Shown: positions 34,933 through 45,814 of the stretch, in pieces
Position numbering within the stretch: position 1 is the stretch's first letter
Layout: each line of letters starts with the position of its first letter
DNA from: Ephemerocybe angulata
Taxonomy: Eukaryota > Basidiomycota > Agaricomycetes > Agaricales > Psathyrellaceae
Reading direction: 5' to 3'
Length of the DNA: 64,000 nt
Assembly (NCBI GenBank): GCA_013368325.1
Contig: JAACJK010000109.1
Span: 434,001 to 498,000, forward strand
The notes under the pieces: generated by a model
What the model was told of the DNA's origin: nothing
Database searches by the model: none
What the model saw: the letters and a program-made list of their open reading frames with translations, nothing else
Position numbers and translations under genes: made by a program

Positions 34933-35107
34933 AATCTGAGGGTGGGTGGTCGTCGAGAAGGAATCCGGGGAAACTGCTCTCAAGCTGCTGCTGACATCGC
35001 GCAACGTGGAGGACAGAATAGCATCATATCACGTGTACTACATTAACATCTCCGGTACTAGTAGCCCCTATTCAGTATTCTCCATACTTCTCCTTCCGCC
35101 ACAGGCT

Positions 35108-36455
35108 CTACAGGGCAGGGATCCTGACCGTAGCTTTGGTCTTCGAGCTTTCAATTGCCAGTTCAATTATCCTCAAGACTGCCGTCGCTTCCTCCCACTT
35201 TACAGCGAGTTCAGCTCCCGCCCGAATGGCTGCACCCAAGTTCTGGAAAAGCTCTACGTAACCACCAGCGTGCAATGTGGGCACTCTGAGGGGAGGTTCA
35301 GTGGGCAGATCGGTGTAGATGTACGTGTAGACCTACGTTGTCTTTGTGATAGTTTCGTTGTCTGCGAGAATCTTCTCGATTTTGCCATTCAGGTACTCTG
35401 GTTCTTCTCCAAATTCCTCGCAAAGAATCGCTTTCGGCGATGATATCATCTTCAAATGATCTTCCTGGGTGTCCAGCCCATGCTTGGTGTAAGTTCCTCG
35501 AGTGCCTCTGACAACGTAGCGCAGCTGTTGAGTCTTCACCGACAGAGGTGCGGATCGCAATATGACATTTAGAGGGTACTGCCGAGAAGAGTCGCGTTCG
35601 TAGGAGAGTTGGACGGTGAACTGGGTCCGAGCTAAGCTTTTAAGTGATGAAGCATTCATGGAGGATTCTCACCGTATCGTCAACCTCCTCCTCGCCAACA
35701 CCACGTAGGTTTAAGATAGAAGCGGTAACTGCATCTGGTCTTCCGAAAAGGGCGTAGGCTTGGTCAATGAGATGTGTTCCGAGGTCGTAGAGAGCCCCAG
35801 CAGCGGGTAAAGTCTTGTCTTTCCAAGTCCCCTTGAGGCCAGGTCTGTAGCGGTCGAAGCTAATCACATGTCAATGAATCGTAACGGAGAAGAAGCGACG
35901 CGAAAACGAAACATACTGTGATTCAAACTCGAAGATATGGCCCAGATTCTCAGGGTGAGATTCGGGAAGTGAAACCAGTCCCTTCAAAGACAGATAATCC
36001 GAGTCCCATCGGCGATTCTGGAACGCGTAGAGTACGAGACTCTTTGATTTGGCCAAGTCACCAAGCTCTTGCGCTCGTGCTGCCGACTCCGCCACAGGTT
36101 TATCGACAAGAACTAGACAGATTTCGTGTCATTATCGTGATGTATATCAATTGAGGCACCACATACCGTGCTTTCCTGCTTCCAGAGCGGCTTTGGCAAA
36201 TCCGTAGTGAGTATCGTTAGGGGTAGCAACGATGACAAGCTCAATAGAAGGTTCCAAGAGCGCTTCCTCGATGGATGGGTAAACCTTTGGCGAGACTCCG
36301 AAACGTTGCTGAACCTTGCCGCCCTGCACCTTCGGGTTTCGTTCGACGACGGAATGAAGGGTGAATAGTTGGGGTAACGCGAGAATGAATGGGACATGGA
36401 AGGTCATTCCGGCGAGACCAACGCCCACAACACACGTTTCGATAGGCTTGGACAT
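35108..36455 (-). CDS. Gfo/Idh/MocA-family NAD(P)-dependent oxidoreductase
   Basis: Cytosolic sugar- or polyol-type dehydrogenase of unknown substrate. Rossmann start MSKPIETCVVGVGLAGMTFH (GxGxxG), VVER at strand 2, VIVATPNDTHYGFAKAALEA, the conserved VLVDKPVAES lysine motif (rebuilt across an intron) and the C-terminal domain with GALYDLGTHLIDQAYALFGR, where DxxxH is the usual catalytic pair. The tail GGYVELFQNLGAAIRAGAEL...LRIIELAIESSK is also typical. A 51-nt intron with donor GTAGGT (about 35279-35329) removes an apparent in-frame TAG and joins TKT-T to VPTLHAGG. Without it the gene would look broken. Stop at 35108-35110, start at 36453-36455. Divergent from the GH9 gene. Confidence 0.88.
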
Positions 36456-36787
36456 GGTGGTATGAGTATGAGCACTTGCAGCTGGTCCCAACGCGTTCGG
36501 ATAGAGGATACTGCGCCCCGGAAGCGCGAACTGAGCGATGATATTTAAGTTTTCAATAGCTCCCGAGCGCCATCACGCCTTAGGCCTTATCACGCGCACG
36601 TGCCTCGAGCAGCAAGTTGACGGCGTTCACGATCGAGGAGGAGTTATATTTGGCAACTTCCAAGTTCAACTTTGCCCGCTTCGCATCCCCCATTGTGCGG
36701 CCATCCCCCGCCCGCGACGACGGCGACGACGACCTCAAGATAGCGACGACACACTGACGAAAACGACGACAACGATATACGCTACTC
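36456..36787. other. Divergent promoter oxidoreductase / GH9
   Basis: About 330 bp with no gene. Includes a CGACGACGG-rich segment (36715-36780) directly before the GH9 start and an ATATTTAA stretch near 36540. Confidence 0.45.
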
Positions 36788-39021
36788 ATGTGGTTCTCTC
36801 TCCTGGCCCTCACTCTCCACTCGGCTACGGCCTTGGTCGCCGCCGCTCAACTCGCGCTCCCCAATCCTCCATGGTTGCCTCCAGATCTATCTGAAGGAGC
36901 GAAGAAGTCGAATGAATCTGTTCCAAATCCTCAGTGGTCAACCCTTCTGGGCAACGCACTGTACTTCTATGAGGCGCAACGCAGTGGTGAGCTACCGTCC
37001 ACCAAACGAGTGTCCTGGAGAAACGCCAGTACTCTCGACGACGGCAAATCTGCCCATGTGGATTTATCTGGTGAGCAATATACCCCTCATACCATCGAAT
37101 AAAGATCTAAAGCCCCGAAAAGGTGGCTACTACGATGCTGGTGGTGAGCCTCATTCAGTTCATTGCAATTCATGGCTGTACAAACAACTCCTCCCCAGAT
37201 TTCTCCAAGCAAACGCTACCTCTGGTACGAGTCGTTAAGTGTCTCTCAAGTAGCCCATCACTGAAAGTCACCTAGGCCTTCACTTTAATGTCCGTGTGCT
37301 GGGGCGCGACGGACTTCGGAAAAGGTTGGTTCAATCTCACAGGACATTGGTTGAGTTCTAAAAGGCAATCTCTTCCAAGGGTATGACATGGCCAACCAAA
37401 CTGCTTACCTCGACGATATGTTACGATGGGGACTCGATTGGCTTATCCAGGTATATTTAATTCGAACGCGCGCCGACTTGACCCAACTCACCTAACGAAC
37501 AGGCGCACCCAAGCGACTCCGTCTTGTACGTACTTGTGGGCAACAGTGAGTTGAATATGAAAGGCCTCGATGACACATACTTACCAGCTGACAGAGGACA
37601 TTGAGAACACGTACTGGGGTGGCGACCGAACAATTCCTTCTCCCCGACCTGTATACCAAATTAACGACACTGCCCCCGGGACGGATGTCGCTGCCCAGAC
37701 CGCAGCGGCCTTCGCAGCATGCTCGAACCTTTACGCCAGCCGTTCTTTCGACAGTTCATCGTTCTCGACACCAGCGACATTGCAAGACAAGTCCTATGCG
37801 GACACGCTTCTGACACATGCCCAACAGCTCTATAAGTTTGCTGTCAACGCTTCTGGGGGCCGCAAGGTTTACCAGAAGTCGGTCCCTGAGGTTGCAGCAT
37901 CGTATGCTTCTACCGAATATGGCGATGACTTGGCTATCGCCGCTCTTTTTCTGGCCTGGGCAACCAACGATGCCGCACTCTATCAGGAAGCAGAAGGGTA
38001 CTACGACAAATACAAGCTTCAGGAAGACAATCGCTTGTTCAATTGGGATACTAAAACCCCTGGCTTGCCGGTCCTGTTCTCTCAAATCGCAAAGTCGAAC
38101 CCCAATGTTGGTGGGAACCTGGGCAAGTGGCAGGATGCCGCAGAAGCCTACTTCGATAGCATTGTGAACAACAAGGACAGTCCTGCGTTCATGACCACTG
38201 GTGAGCGACAATCCCCTATTGCTGCGCCTTGCACGTAACTTATTCGGTTCTGCTCCAGGCGGCCTTGTCTACTTCGAGGGCAACTCAGACGACAACAGTA
38301 TCAATCCAGCCTTGAACCTCGCCATGCTCTTGCGTCGGTACTCAACGCTGACGACTTCATCGGATAAAAAATCCAAGTACCTCGTATGTGCCTGAATCTA
38401 CCGCAGCAGCTCCGCCACTGACGATCCACGCAGGACTTCTCCCAGAAACAGCTCGACTATGTCCTCGGTGACAACCCCATGTCCAGTACGTTACTCGGAA
38501 CTATTCATCGAAAAGGAGACTAATTCTCCTTCATAGTGCCTTACGTTGTCGGCGTTAACCCCAACTCCCCAGCGAAACCCCATTCTGCTTTGGCCCATGG
38601 TGGTAACGACGTCGGGGAGATCGACACCAACCCCGAAAAGAACACGTACACCTTGTACGGCGCTGTCGTTGGAGGACCCGATCGCTGGGACCGATACTTT
38701 GACATTCGAAGCGATTGGCCGCAGGCAGAGATCGCCCTCGACTACAACGCTCCACTGTTGACCCTGGCAGCCATGCACACTCTGGCTGACTCTAAGGACC
38801 CCTTCTACACGACACTCCAGGCAGGAGAATACGACAAAGTCAAGCCCGATGGTCTTCCCTGTGACGCCGCCTTCCCTCAAGGTTGCAAAGGGCCTGCGTT
38901 GAGCAAGGGTGGAAAGATTGCGATGGCTGTAGTCATCGTTGTCGCGTCTCTCATCGTTCTGGGCCTATCTGCCTACTATGTTTTCCTCTTGATCAGAAAC
39001 GCCAAGGAGGGCACTGTTTAG
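36788..39021 (+). CDS. GH9 endoglucanase with C-terminal membrane anchor
   Basis: Hydrolyses beta-1,4-glucan. Signal peptide MWFSLLALTLHSATALVAA; then ALYFYEAQRSGELP, the catalytic-base segment GGYYDAGD (assembled over an intron, Asp pair), AFTLMSVCWGATDFGKGY, DDMLRWGLDWLI, EDIENTYWGGDRTIPSPRPV, AQTAAAFAACSNLY, the Ca/active region DFSQKQLDYVLGDNPMS, VVGVNPNSPAKPHSALAHGG, and the proton-donor segment AEIALDYNAPLLTLAAMHTL. After a linker a transmembrane helix (IAMAVVIVVASLIVLGLSAY) and a short basic tail ARNAKEGTV-like (RNAKEGTV) end the protein. Membrane-bound GH9 enzymes are known in basidiomycetes and plants, where they act on nascent cell-wall glucan. At least eight introns. All catalytic positions appear intact. 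Confidence 0.92.
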
Positions 39022-39213
39022 GGTCCTCAATACCCAATCCCCACGGACCTCCGCTCCACGAACACTTACCCTCATCCTACTTATCTATCTCCGATGCGCA
39101 TTTTGGGACCTTTTCTTCGTTCATGACCATCATGCATTGTACTATCATTATCGTGCTAACAGATACGCGCATTGTTACTACTACTCTTCTCACAGGATCT
39201 CTATGCTTCCCAT
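39022..39213. other. Convergent intergenic region GH9 / MET10
   Basis: Short 3'-to-3' spacer. Nothing else seen. Confidence 0.4.
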
Positions 39214-42200
39214 TTAGTATACCTAGGATTGTTATTAGCTGTTGTTCTCCTTTACAATACCACATCACACATACCTCCAAGACATAGCGCTCCTCTTCCT
39301 TCAAACCCTCCAAGAAGTCGCCAGCCTCTTTGGCCTCGACACCCTTGTACTTAACAAGCGCGTTCACGAGGGCCTCGTAGACATCGGGCACAGGCCACGT
39401 CGGTCCACAAAGGTAAAACACGCCCTCGTCGTCGTACAGCATCTTCGCCAGCGCCTCGGAGTCTTCCAGCATCTTGTGTTGGATGTACACCTTCTTCCTC
39501 CCATCGCGAGAGAACGCAAGGCCGGCGCGGGTGATGATACCGTCCATGATCCAGGCCTCGATTTCCTCGCCGTAGAGGTACTCCGAGCCTTGGTAACGCG
39601 AGCCGAAGTAGTAGTAGACGGGGCCAACTTCCTCACCCTTCTCGGCGAGCCACGCGAGGTGCTGCAGGAAAGCGCGGAAGGGAGCGGCACCCGTACCCAG
39701 GCCAGCCATGATCAAGGGCTGCTTGGGGTTAGGAGGAAGCTGGAAAAGACATGTCAGAACGCGAGCCTCAAACTTCGTTCGATGGGCGACGGACCTTCAT
39801 GACACTAGGCTTGATGGAAACTGTGACCTTTTGGCCAATCTTCAAGCCAGACAGGTAACGAGTGCACTGCCCGTAGCGAGGAGATCCTAAAAACCAGTGT
39901 TAGTAGAACTTGGGTGCGTCATGAGGACCAAACGCACCAGTGGGGGTCACCCAGTCAACAGTGACAACGAGCAAGTCGACTCTGTCTCCGACAACGCTCT
40001 GCGAGCTCGCGATACTGTAGTGACGAGGCTTGATGTCACCCACAAGCTCGCAAAGCCTCTCAATGCCAGGACGGGCACTTGAGTACTTGCGCAAAACCTC
40101 GGCAAACGAGACAGTATCCTTCTCCGACAGCTTCTTGAAGGTCGACGAACCCTCCGGCGAGCCGATGAAAAGCAAAGCGTATTTGTCAACGTCGTTGGTG
40201 GCGTACTCGGCGAGGTCAGTGAAGAACGATTTGGGGGGCTTGCCAAAAAGGTCGATCTGTTGTTGGAGGGCTTGGAAGACAGTGCGAGTGTGGACCTTCG
40301 TCTCGTCTCCAGGGACAGGGATAGTGACGAGCCTGTCGCGATGCACGCCGTACCACTCGCAGAAGTCCAACACCTCCTGCTCGTCGTTCCAGCCATGAAC
40401 GCCCAACGCCTCTCCGATATCGTACTTCAAGCCAGTACCGGAGGTGTCGAACTCGAGATGGAAGACGTTGCGGTCGTATTCGAGCGGCGTGAGGCGTTTG
40501 TTAACGGTGCAGGTGACGAGGAAGGTGCGGTCGGGAACTTCAGGTCGGAGAGCAGGGTTCTGGGTATACTCCTCCGAAGACTCTGCAGAAGGGTGCGTGT
40601 ACGCTGAAGGGAAGAGCAGGTGCTTGGCAGCATCGTGCCACGAACCAAGGCGCGCGCCATTGACCACCGTTTCTCCGCCTTCGATGTCGACAGCAATGGC
40701 GTTAACGTCGAAGTTCTTCAGGACGGCGCTGGACGGCGAAACTTCAGAAAGCGCGACAGAATGGAGTCGAGCCCAAGCCTGAGCGTTGACCTTGGCCAAA
40801 GGAATGCCGAAGATGGTGTCCTCGAAGCTGCTCCCAACGACGCGAAGGAGGGTACCCTCGCTGGCTTTGCCTCCCAGGTATAGTCTGATGAACGCGAGGT
40901 GGAGAACCAAGTTCTGCACAGCGTCGTTTTCTGGCCCCGACGCACCCGCCAGCCCATTGGCGATGTCCTTCGCATCGATGATGAACACGCGCAGGTCCCG
41001 CTCCTGGATGGTACTGCCAACCTCCCCGGACGCGTTCGCAGCGAACTCTTCGGGAGTCCAAGTGGTGTTGACCAGGACAGTCGATTGAGGCTTCGCGTAT
41101 TTTAACAGGGAGTGCGTCTTGAGAAGGTTCTGGTCGAGGACCGCGAGCAGATCCGACTGGCCGCTGGCGTTGCGGTCGAGAGGAATGGCCACGGGGATGG
41201 GAACGGGGGAAATAGCGTCGGATTTAGGTCCAACGATGATTCGGCTGGCGAAGATTCCCCCTTGCTTCGAGAATGCATCGAAGTCGGTTAAGAGACGAGA
41301 AGAGATCTTGGGGTGCGAGAGGAAGAAATCTTCGACGACTCTGGGGATGGACGCCAGGGACGACTGGGGGGTGCCGAACAGGATAATAGAACGGTTATCC
41401 TTGGGCAAAACAGGCAAAGACGCAAGGCCTGCAGGGGCAATTCCGGCGATGAACGAAAGGAATGCCTTCTCCTCGTTGAGATATTCTTGGGTCTGGGAAG
41501 GAACGACGCGGTGAGCTTGGACAGTGGGCTTCAGGGATCCGCCGAGGAGGGTACTGAAGATGTCGACATAGAGCGATCCTTGAGTCAACGCGTTGGGAAC
41601 CTCGTCGACAACATGGATTGTTCGCGCAGTGGGGGGAATGACGGCTTTAAGAGCAGCTTCATCCCATGGGCGAAGGACATTGACGGTAACGACGGCGACA
41701 CCAGAGATACCGTTATTCTTGATCACAGACTTGGCGGCAAGGGCAAGAGGTCCATTGAGAAGGATGAGGACGGTTTGTGCCTCGGCATCTCCGGAGTACT
41801 CGAAATAAGAGTATCCAGAGTGCTTCAGTGCTTCCGCCAGAGTAGCGCCCTCCGTCGTCGGCTCTTTGAGCGCGTGTCCAAACTCTCGGGTGCTGCTGAA
41901 GTGGTCGAAGAGATGAATGACATGGCTATCAATCGCGGTGTAGGCGATCTTGGCGAAGTCGACTGCCTGTTGGGTTGTTGAAGAGAGAAGTACAGAGACG
42001 TTCTCGGGGAACAGGGACCAGACCGATGCAAGGGGGGAGAGGGTCGAAGAAAGGGACAAAGTCTCCCCTGTTGGAGTCACGGTTGGGACCTGGACAACAA
42101 GTCGACTGGTAGCGTTCGCAGCGGGCAAGTGCACGAATGCGGGGGCCATCAACGCGAGCCCGGAAGGCGTCGTGTACGAAGTCAGGACTGAACCTCTACC

Positions 42201-42536
42201 CGCTTCATGACTCGTTCCCTGGGACAGTCTCCCGACGAGACTGAGGCCTGCTCCAGCCCTGGTCTGCAGGTCAACGACAGGGGCCGTACCAGCTTCCTGG
42301 GCATTGGCCCATTCCTTCGTCAAGGTACCGAAACCGACCTGCTCCGCGACGTCGTACACATAGACGAACGAGCTGGTGGCGGACCTAGAGGAAATGTATT
42401 CGACAATTTGGGAAGCCTGGATACGCGGGTTATCGTAGGGCGTCGGCTCGACCTTGTCGATGCGGGGCGACGGCGGTGATGAGAGGGTTGTCGAAGACGA
42501 CAACGGCGTCGACCAGCCAGAGGCGTTCAAAGGCAT
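39214..42536 (-). CDS. MET10: Sulfite reductase (NADPH) flavoprotein subunit
   Basis: Alpha subunit of assimilatory sulfite reductase, which passes electrons from NADPH to the haem-carrying beta subunit. The N-terminal two thirds follow the fungal Met10 layout: pyruvate-oxidoreductase-like region (SYTTPSGLALMAPAFVHLPA, GYSYFEYSGDAEAQTVLILL, VNVLRPWDEAALKAVIPPTA). The C-terminal FAD/NADP reductase domain has DRTFLVTCTVNKRLTPLEYD, GEALGVHGWNDEQEVLDFCE, KPRHYSIASSQSVVGDRVDL, GLGTGAAPFRAFLQHLAWL and EGVFYLCGPTWPVPDVYEAL. The last exon is only 9 nt (GTA TAC TAA, 39214-39222) after a 52-nt intron, giving the usual ERYVLEVY end. Without it the frame runs on with unrelated residues. Start ATG at 42534-42536. 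A CACGTG box lies upstream. Confidence 0.95.
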
Positions 42537-42670
42537 TTTGGGATGAAGAGGGGAAGAACGGCTGGGATACCAAGATCTCTGTGTTCTGCGGCCATTACAT
42601 ATAATTTTTGTGCTTAGAATTGCGGGGCAAGAGGTAGACTCATCATTGCTCGAAATCGCGTCTTTATCAG

Positions 42671-42676
42671 CACGTG
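42671..42676. promoter_or_regulatory. CACGTG box upstream of MET10
   Basis: Palindromic CACGTG at 135 bp upstream of the start codon. In yeast this is the Cbf1/Met4 site used in sulphur-assimilation promoters including MET10. The hexamer also occurs elsewhere in the window by chance, so this is only suggestive. Confidence 0.35.
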
Positions 42677-42811
42677 AAGCCGCCACCGAGTGACCCCGCC
42701 ACTTCGCCACCGTGACCTGCTTCACCATCGCGAAAACATTTCGAGTCCATGAGGCAGAAAACGACATTATGATTATCAATTATCAGGCTAATAACAGCAC
42801 GGAACACGATT

Positions 42812-43842
42812 CTATCCTCGCTGATTGGCCAGGGTGTTGTACAGGCGATCCCCTGTATCCCCCAGGCCTGGGTTGATGATCCCTTCGGCCGTAAGCGTCT
42901 TATCCACAGCGGCAACCCAGAGCTGTGTAGAGATTAGATGAGATGCAATTAGGGGCGAATCCATCAGGCTTTCGTACCTCGAGGTCAGGGTACTCGCTCT
43001 GCACATGCTTCAAGCCTTCGTCAGACGCCAGGACGCTCAGGAGCTTGATCTTGTTGACTAGAACAGGCGTCGGTTTCGGTCACACCTCGTGGATTGAAAG
43101 GCCTCTTACCTGGGATACCCCAGTCGACGATCATCGCCAGAGCAGCGCATGCGGTCCCTCCGGTCGCAATCAAGGGGTCGAGCAGATATACCTGGTCAAT
43201 GGGAGGGGATGGTGGAAGCTTGGAGTAGTCTGCAAGATGGTTAGAGAGCCTGATGGCGGCGAAGAGAGGTGATTCACATACACTCGACAGGCTGCAGGGT
43301 CACTTTCTCTCGGTATAGACCAAGGTGATACACAGGCGCTGAGCTGTTGATGATACGACGATTACAGCCTTCCTAGCCAAGAGGATGGATTGAATCTTAC
43401 GGAAACAGTTCAAGCTATACAGAATTAGTGTGAGGACGCGAAAGAAACCAGAGCGGACTCACCAGAGCATCCGTCATGCCCAGTCCTGCGCGTAAGATAG
43501 GGGTCAAACCAATTCGAGGTTTGACAGTGCTTCCAACAAACGGTCCCACTGGCGTTTCCTTCGTGTACGGGCTTTGTTAGACGATTGACCAATAATGCCA
43601 GTTCTCAGATACATACACCTTCAAAAGTAGCTTCATCCAGTGTCCGCGATGCCTCGTATCCCAAGAACAAGCTAATGTTGTGAATGCCCTACACCAAGTA
43701 CACCTGTCGAAGTCGGACCATAACCCACGCAAAAGAGCCTGCATACCTCACGGAACTCCTTAGCAGAAGTCGATGTCTGCCTCAGTTTCGATAGTTCTGC
43801 GTTGACGAGAGGATGAGAGAGGATGTTGATCGTATTTGCCAT
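42812..43842 (-). CDS. FUR1: Uracil phosphoribosyltransferase
   Basis: Converts uracil and PRPP to UMP in pyrimidine salvage. Spliced from about eight short exons: MANTINILSHPLVNAELSKL, TSAKEFREGIHNISLFLGYE, ASRTLDEATFEGETPVGPFV, PRIGLTPILRAGLGMTDAL, APVYHLGLYREKVTLQPVEC-YSKLP, the PRPP-loop VYLLDPLIATGGTACAAL, then IKLLSVLASDEGLKHV and the C-terminal ELWVAAVDKTLTAEGIINPG, GLGDTGDRLYNT. All signature segments are present. Start ATG at 43840-43842, stop at 42812-42814. Confidence 0.97.
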
Positions 43843-43910
43843 GGGTAACAGGGTAAACGCAAGTAGTACAGGAAGGGGATTGTGGTGGCAAGGGGCAGAA
43901 GAACGAGTGG

Positions 43911-43919
43911 ATATTTAAA
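43911..43919 (-). promoter_or_regulatory. TATA-like box of FUR1
   Basis: TTTAAATAT on the minus strand, 69-77 bp upstream of the FUR1 start codon, at a usual fungal TATA distance. No mapped transcript start is available. Confidence 0.4.
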
Positions 43920-44014
43920 CCGAGCCAAGGTCCGTAGCGACCCTGTTATTATGCTGGCAGGGTGGTCATGCTTGCGGTCACAGCGTGTTCGCTAACATCA
44001 GTTGGGGCATGTAG

Positions 44015-44032
44015 GTTATCTTATCTTATCTA
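44015..44032 (-). promoter_or_regulatory. Overlapping GATA-factor motifs upstream of FUR1
   Basis: The minus strand reads GATAGATAAGATAAGATAAC: two GATAAG units plus a GATAAC and a GATAG, 170-190 bp upstream of FUR1 and 5 bp beyond the RRP8 stop codon. GATA factors control nitrogen and pyrimidine use in fungi, so a regulatory role is plausible but inferred. Confidence 0.45.
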
Positions 44033-44036
44033 CGCT

Positions 44037-45434
44037 TTATCGGCGCTTGTACTCGCATGGCTTCAAAACGGAGGCCTTCCCAAGAATATTTGACCACTCC
44101 TTTTCGCTGAACGATTTTCGCGCCACCTTCTTGAAATCGAACAGGGTAAAGTGGCTGTTGCTGTCGTCCTAGATATGATGACGAATCGGTAACGTTCCTA
44201 CTCGACAGCATGGTGAACGGCTTACCTTGGTTATCAAGCGGAAACCGATTGAGCAAATGAGCCTTTCGAAGTCTTTCACGCTAGTGAACCTGCTAGCGAC
44301 TTCCGCAATCTGAAGTTCACCGCTAGAGGAACCTGATTTAATAAAAGTGCGGAGGGCGGAACGTTGGAAATCGGCACATACTCTTCCTTGAGAACACGCC
44401 AAGCTTCACGGATACAGGTCGGCCAGTTCGTACTCATGAGGCTCAGGGAACAGACAGTCACGTCAACTATATGCCCTTCCCCCATGGACGACTCCGACCC
44501 GCTAGGCTCTGACCCTGGGAGTGGTAACTTCTTACAAGCATCCGCTTCAACCACATACTTTCCGTCCGATACAAGATCGAAAGAAAGCACGGACATGCCT
44601 TCTGGGACAAGTCTACGAGCCAAAGCGGCATCTCCACAGCCCAGATCCGCAATTACTGTTCGAGGGGGATAGTCCGATAGCTTCGAGACGTATTGTTCCA
44701 CAGGGTTTGTTGGCCAGGAGTGAACCTGGTGCCGGAAGCCTGTATGATACTGAAGAAGTCAGCACGGAGTTCAACCTATTGCGACTCAGTGGTACCTCGT
44801 CATATATCGTGGGGTCTTCTTGCATCATTTGGAACGCTGACTGGCTATCGGACTTGTATAGATTCTCGTTAATCATTCTGAGAGGTGTATTAGTTTAGAT
44901 TCAGGGAAGAGCAGTTTATTTCACAAACCTAAATTTTGCGCCATCGAGGCTCTGTTTCATACTCCTTTGCAGCGGCGTGAGGTGCTCGTCTTCCTTGGCT
45001 TTCTTCGCCTTCTGGGATTGATCTTCCACAGGGTGAACAACCTTCACGCGTTTCGTAGGCCTTGAGGGCGACTCCTCCGCGGGCTTTCCCTTGTCTTTGG
45101 GCGTCTTTCCCTTGGGCTGAAGAGGTTTGGGCTGTGAAATCTGTCTTGCCAACTCCGGGCGTTTCTCTTGTTCGGACTTCTTTCCTTTCTTCTTGTCCTT
45201 CTTGGGGGGCTTCTCCCATGCCTTACTATTTGTGACTTGGGCGGGCTCGGGCTGGCGAGGTTTCGTTGACTCCTTCAGCTTGTCCATGAGCTTTTCCAAG
45301 TTGAACTCAGCAGACAGCAACTTGCTGCTGGTATCGCTCGTGGGCCGTTTGCGCTTCTTCGCAGCTTTGTCCGATTTCGCGGCATTACTAGTTTCTGGGA
45401 CAGACCAGCCGGGTACGTCGAAGAGCTGTGGCAT
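44037..45434 (-). CDS. RRP8: Nucleolar rRNA methyltransferase RRP8 (intact copy)
   Basis: SAM-dependent enzyme that makes m1A on 25S rRNA. A long Lys/Glu-rich nucleolar N-terminus (MPQLFDVPGWSVPETSNAAK, NLEKLMDKLKES) is followed by LTPLQRSMKQSLDGAKFR, MINENLYKSDSQSAFQMM, YHTGFRHQVHSWPTNPVEQY, the SAM motif TVIADLGCGDAALAR, VVEADACKKLPL, DVTVCSLSLMSTNWPTCIRE and, after a 10-bp-downstream acceptor choice, VLKEDGELQIAEVASRFTSV, ending KPCEYKRR. Start at 45432-45434, stop at 44037-44039. The left breakpoint of the tandem duplication (45243-45246) falls within the first exon. Confidence 0.93.
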
Positions 45435-45814
45435 TTCGTGTCTGAGGAAAAGAGCAGAGAAGAAAGTTGTAAAGAGCGGATGTCGGCCATCAAAACATCA
45501 AGCGCCTGTATCTGACCTTGCTCGTGCGTGCCTTCGCACGATCTTTTACTTTAACTCTACTGCTGCAATGCGAATCCAGAAGTCCACCAATTCAACGGGT
45601 ATCCCCAGCTCTCGGGACGCTGAATTGATCAGAATGAAAAGTGTCAATAAGCAGCTTCTCCACACCTTTCGCAGCCAACTTTCTTCTGAATCCAGTCATC
45701 GTAGAACTTGGAAGTCCTTCGCTCGTGCCTCGTGCTGGGTGCAAACACGTCTAACTGGGAAAGGCTCAGTGTATATATAGCTGTCAAGCTTTTTCCTCTC
45801 TCTCCAGAACCATC
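45435..45814. other. Divergent promoter RRP8 / HerA-like ATPase (copy 1)
   Basis: 380 bp between two divergent genes. TATATATAG at 45772-45780, 35 bp before the ATPase start codon, is a good TATA candidate, and a CT-rich run follows (TTTTTCCTCTCTCTCCAG). No further gene. Confidence 0.45.

Noticed and set aside
35279..35340. In-frame TAG inside the Gfo/Idh/MocA oxidoreductase
   Set aside because: The stop lies within a 51-nt intron (donor GTAGGT, acceptor CCCCTCAG); splicing gives a continuous frame into VPTLHAGG.
44330..44395. Phase mismatch in RRP8 after VLKE
   Set aside because: Using the acceptor 10 bases further in (CTCTAG before CGGTGAAC) restores LKE-DGELQIAEV.
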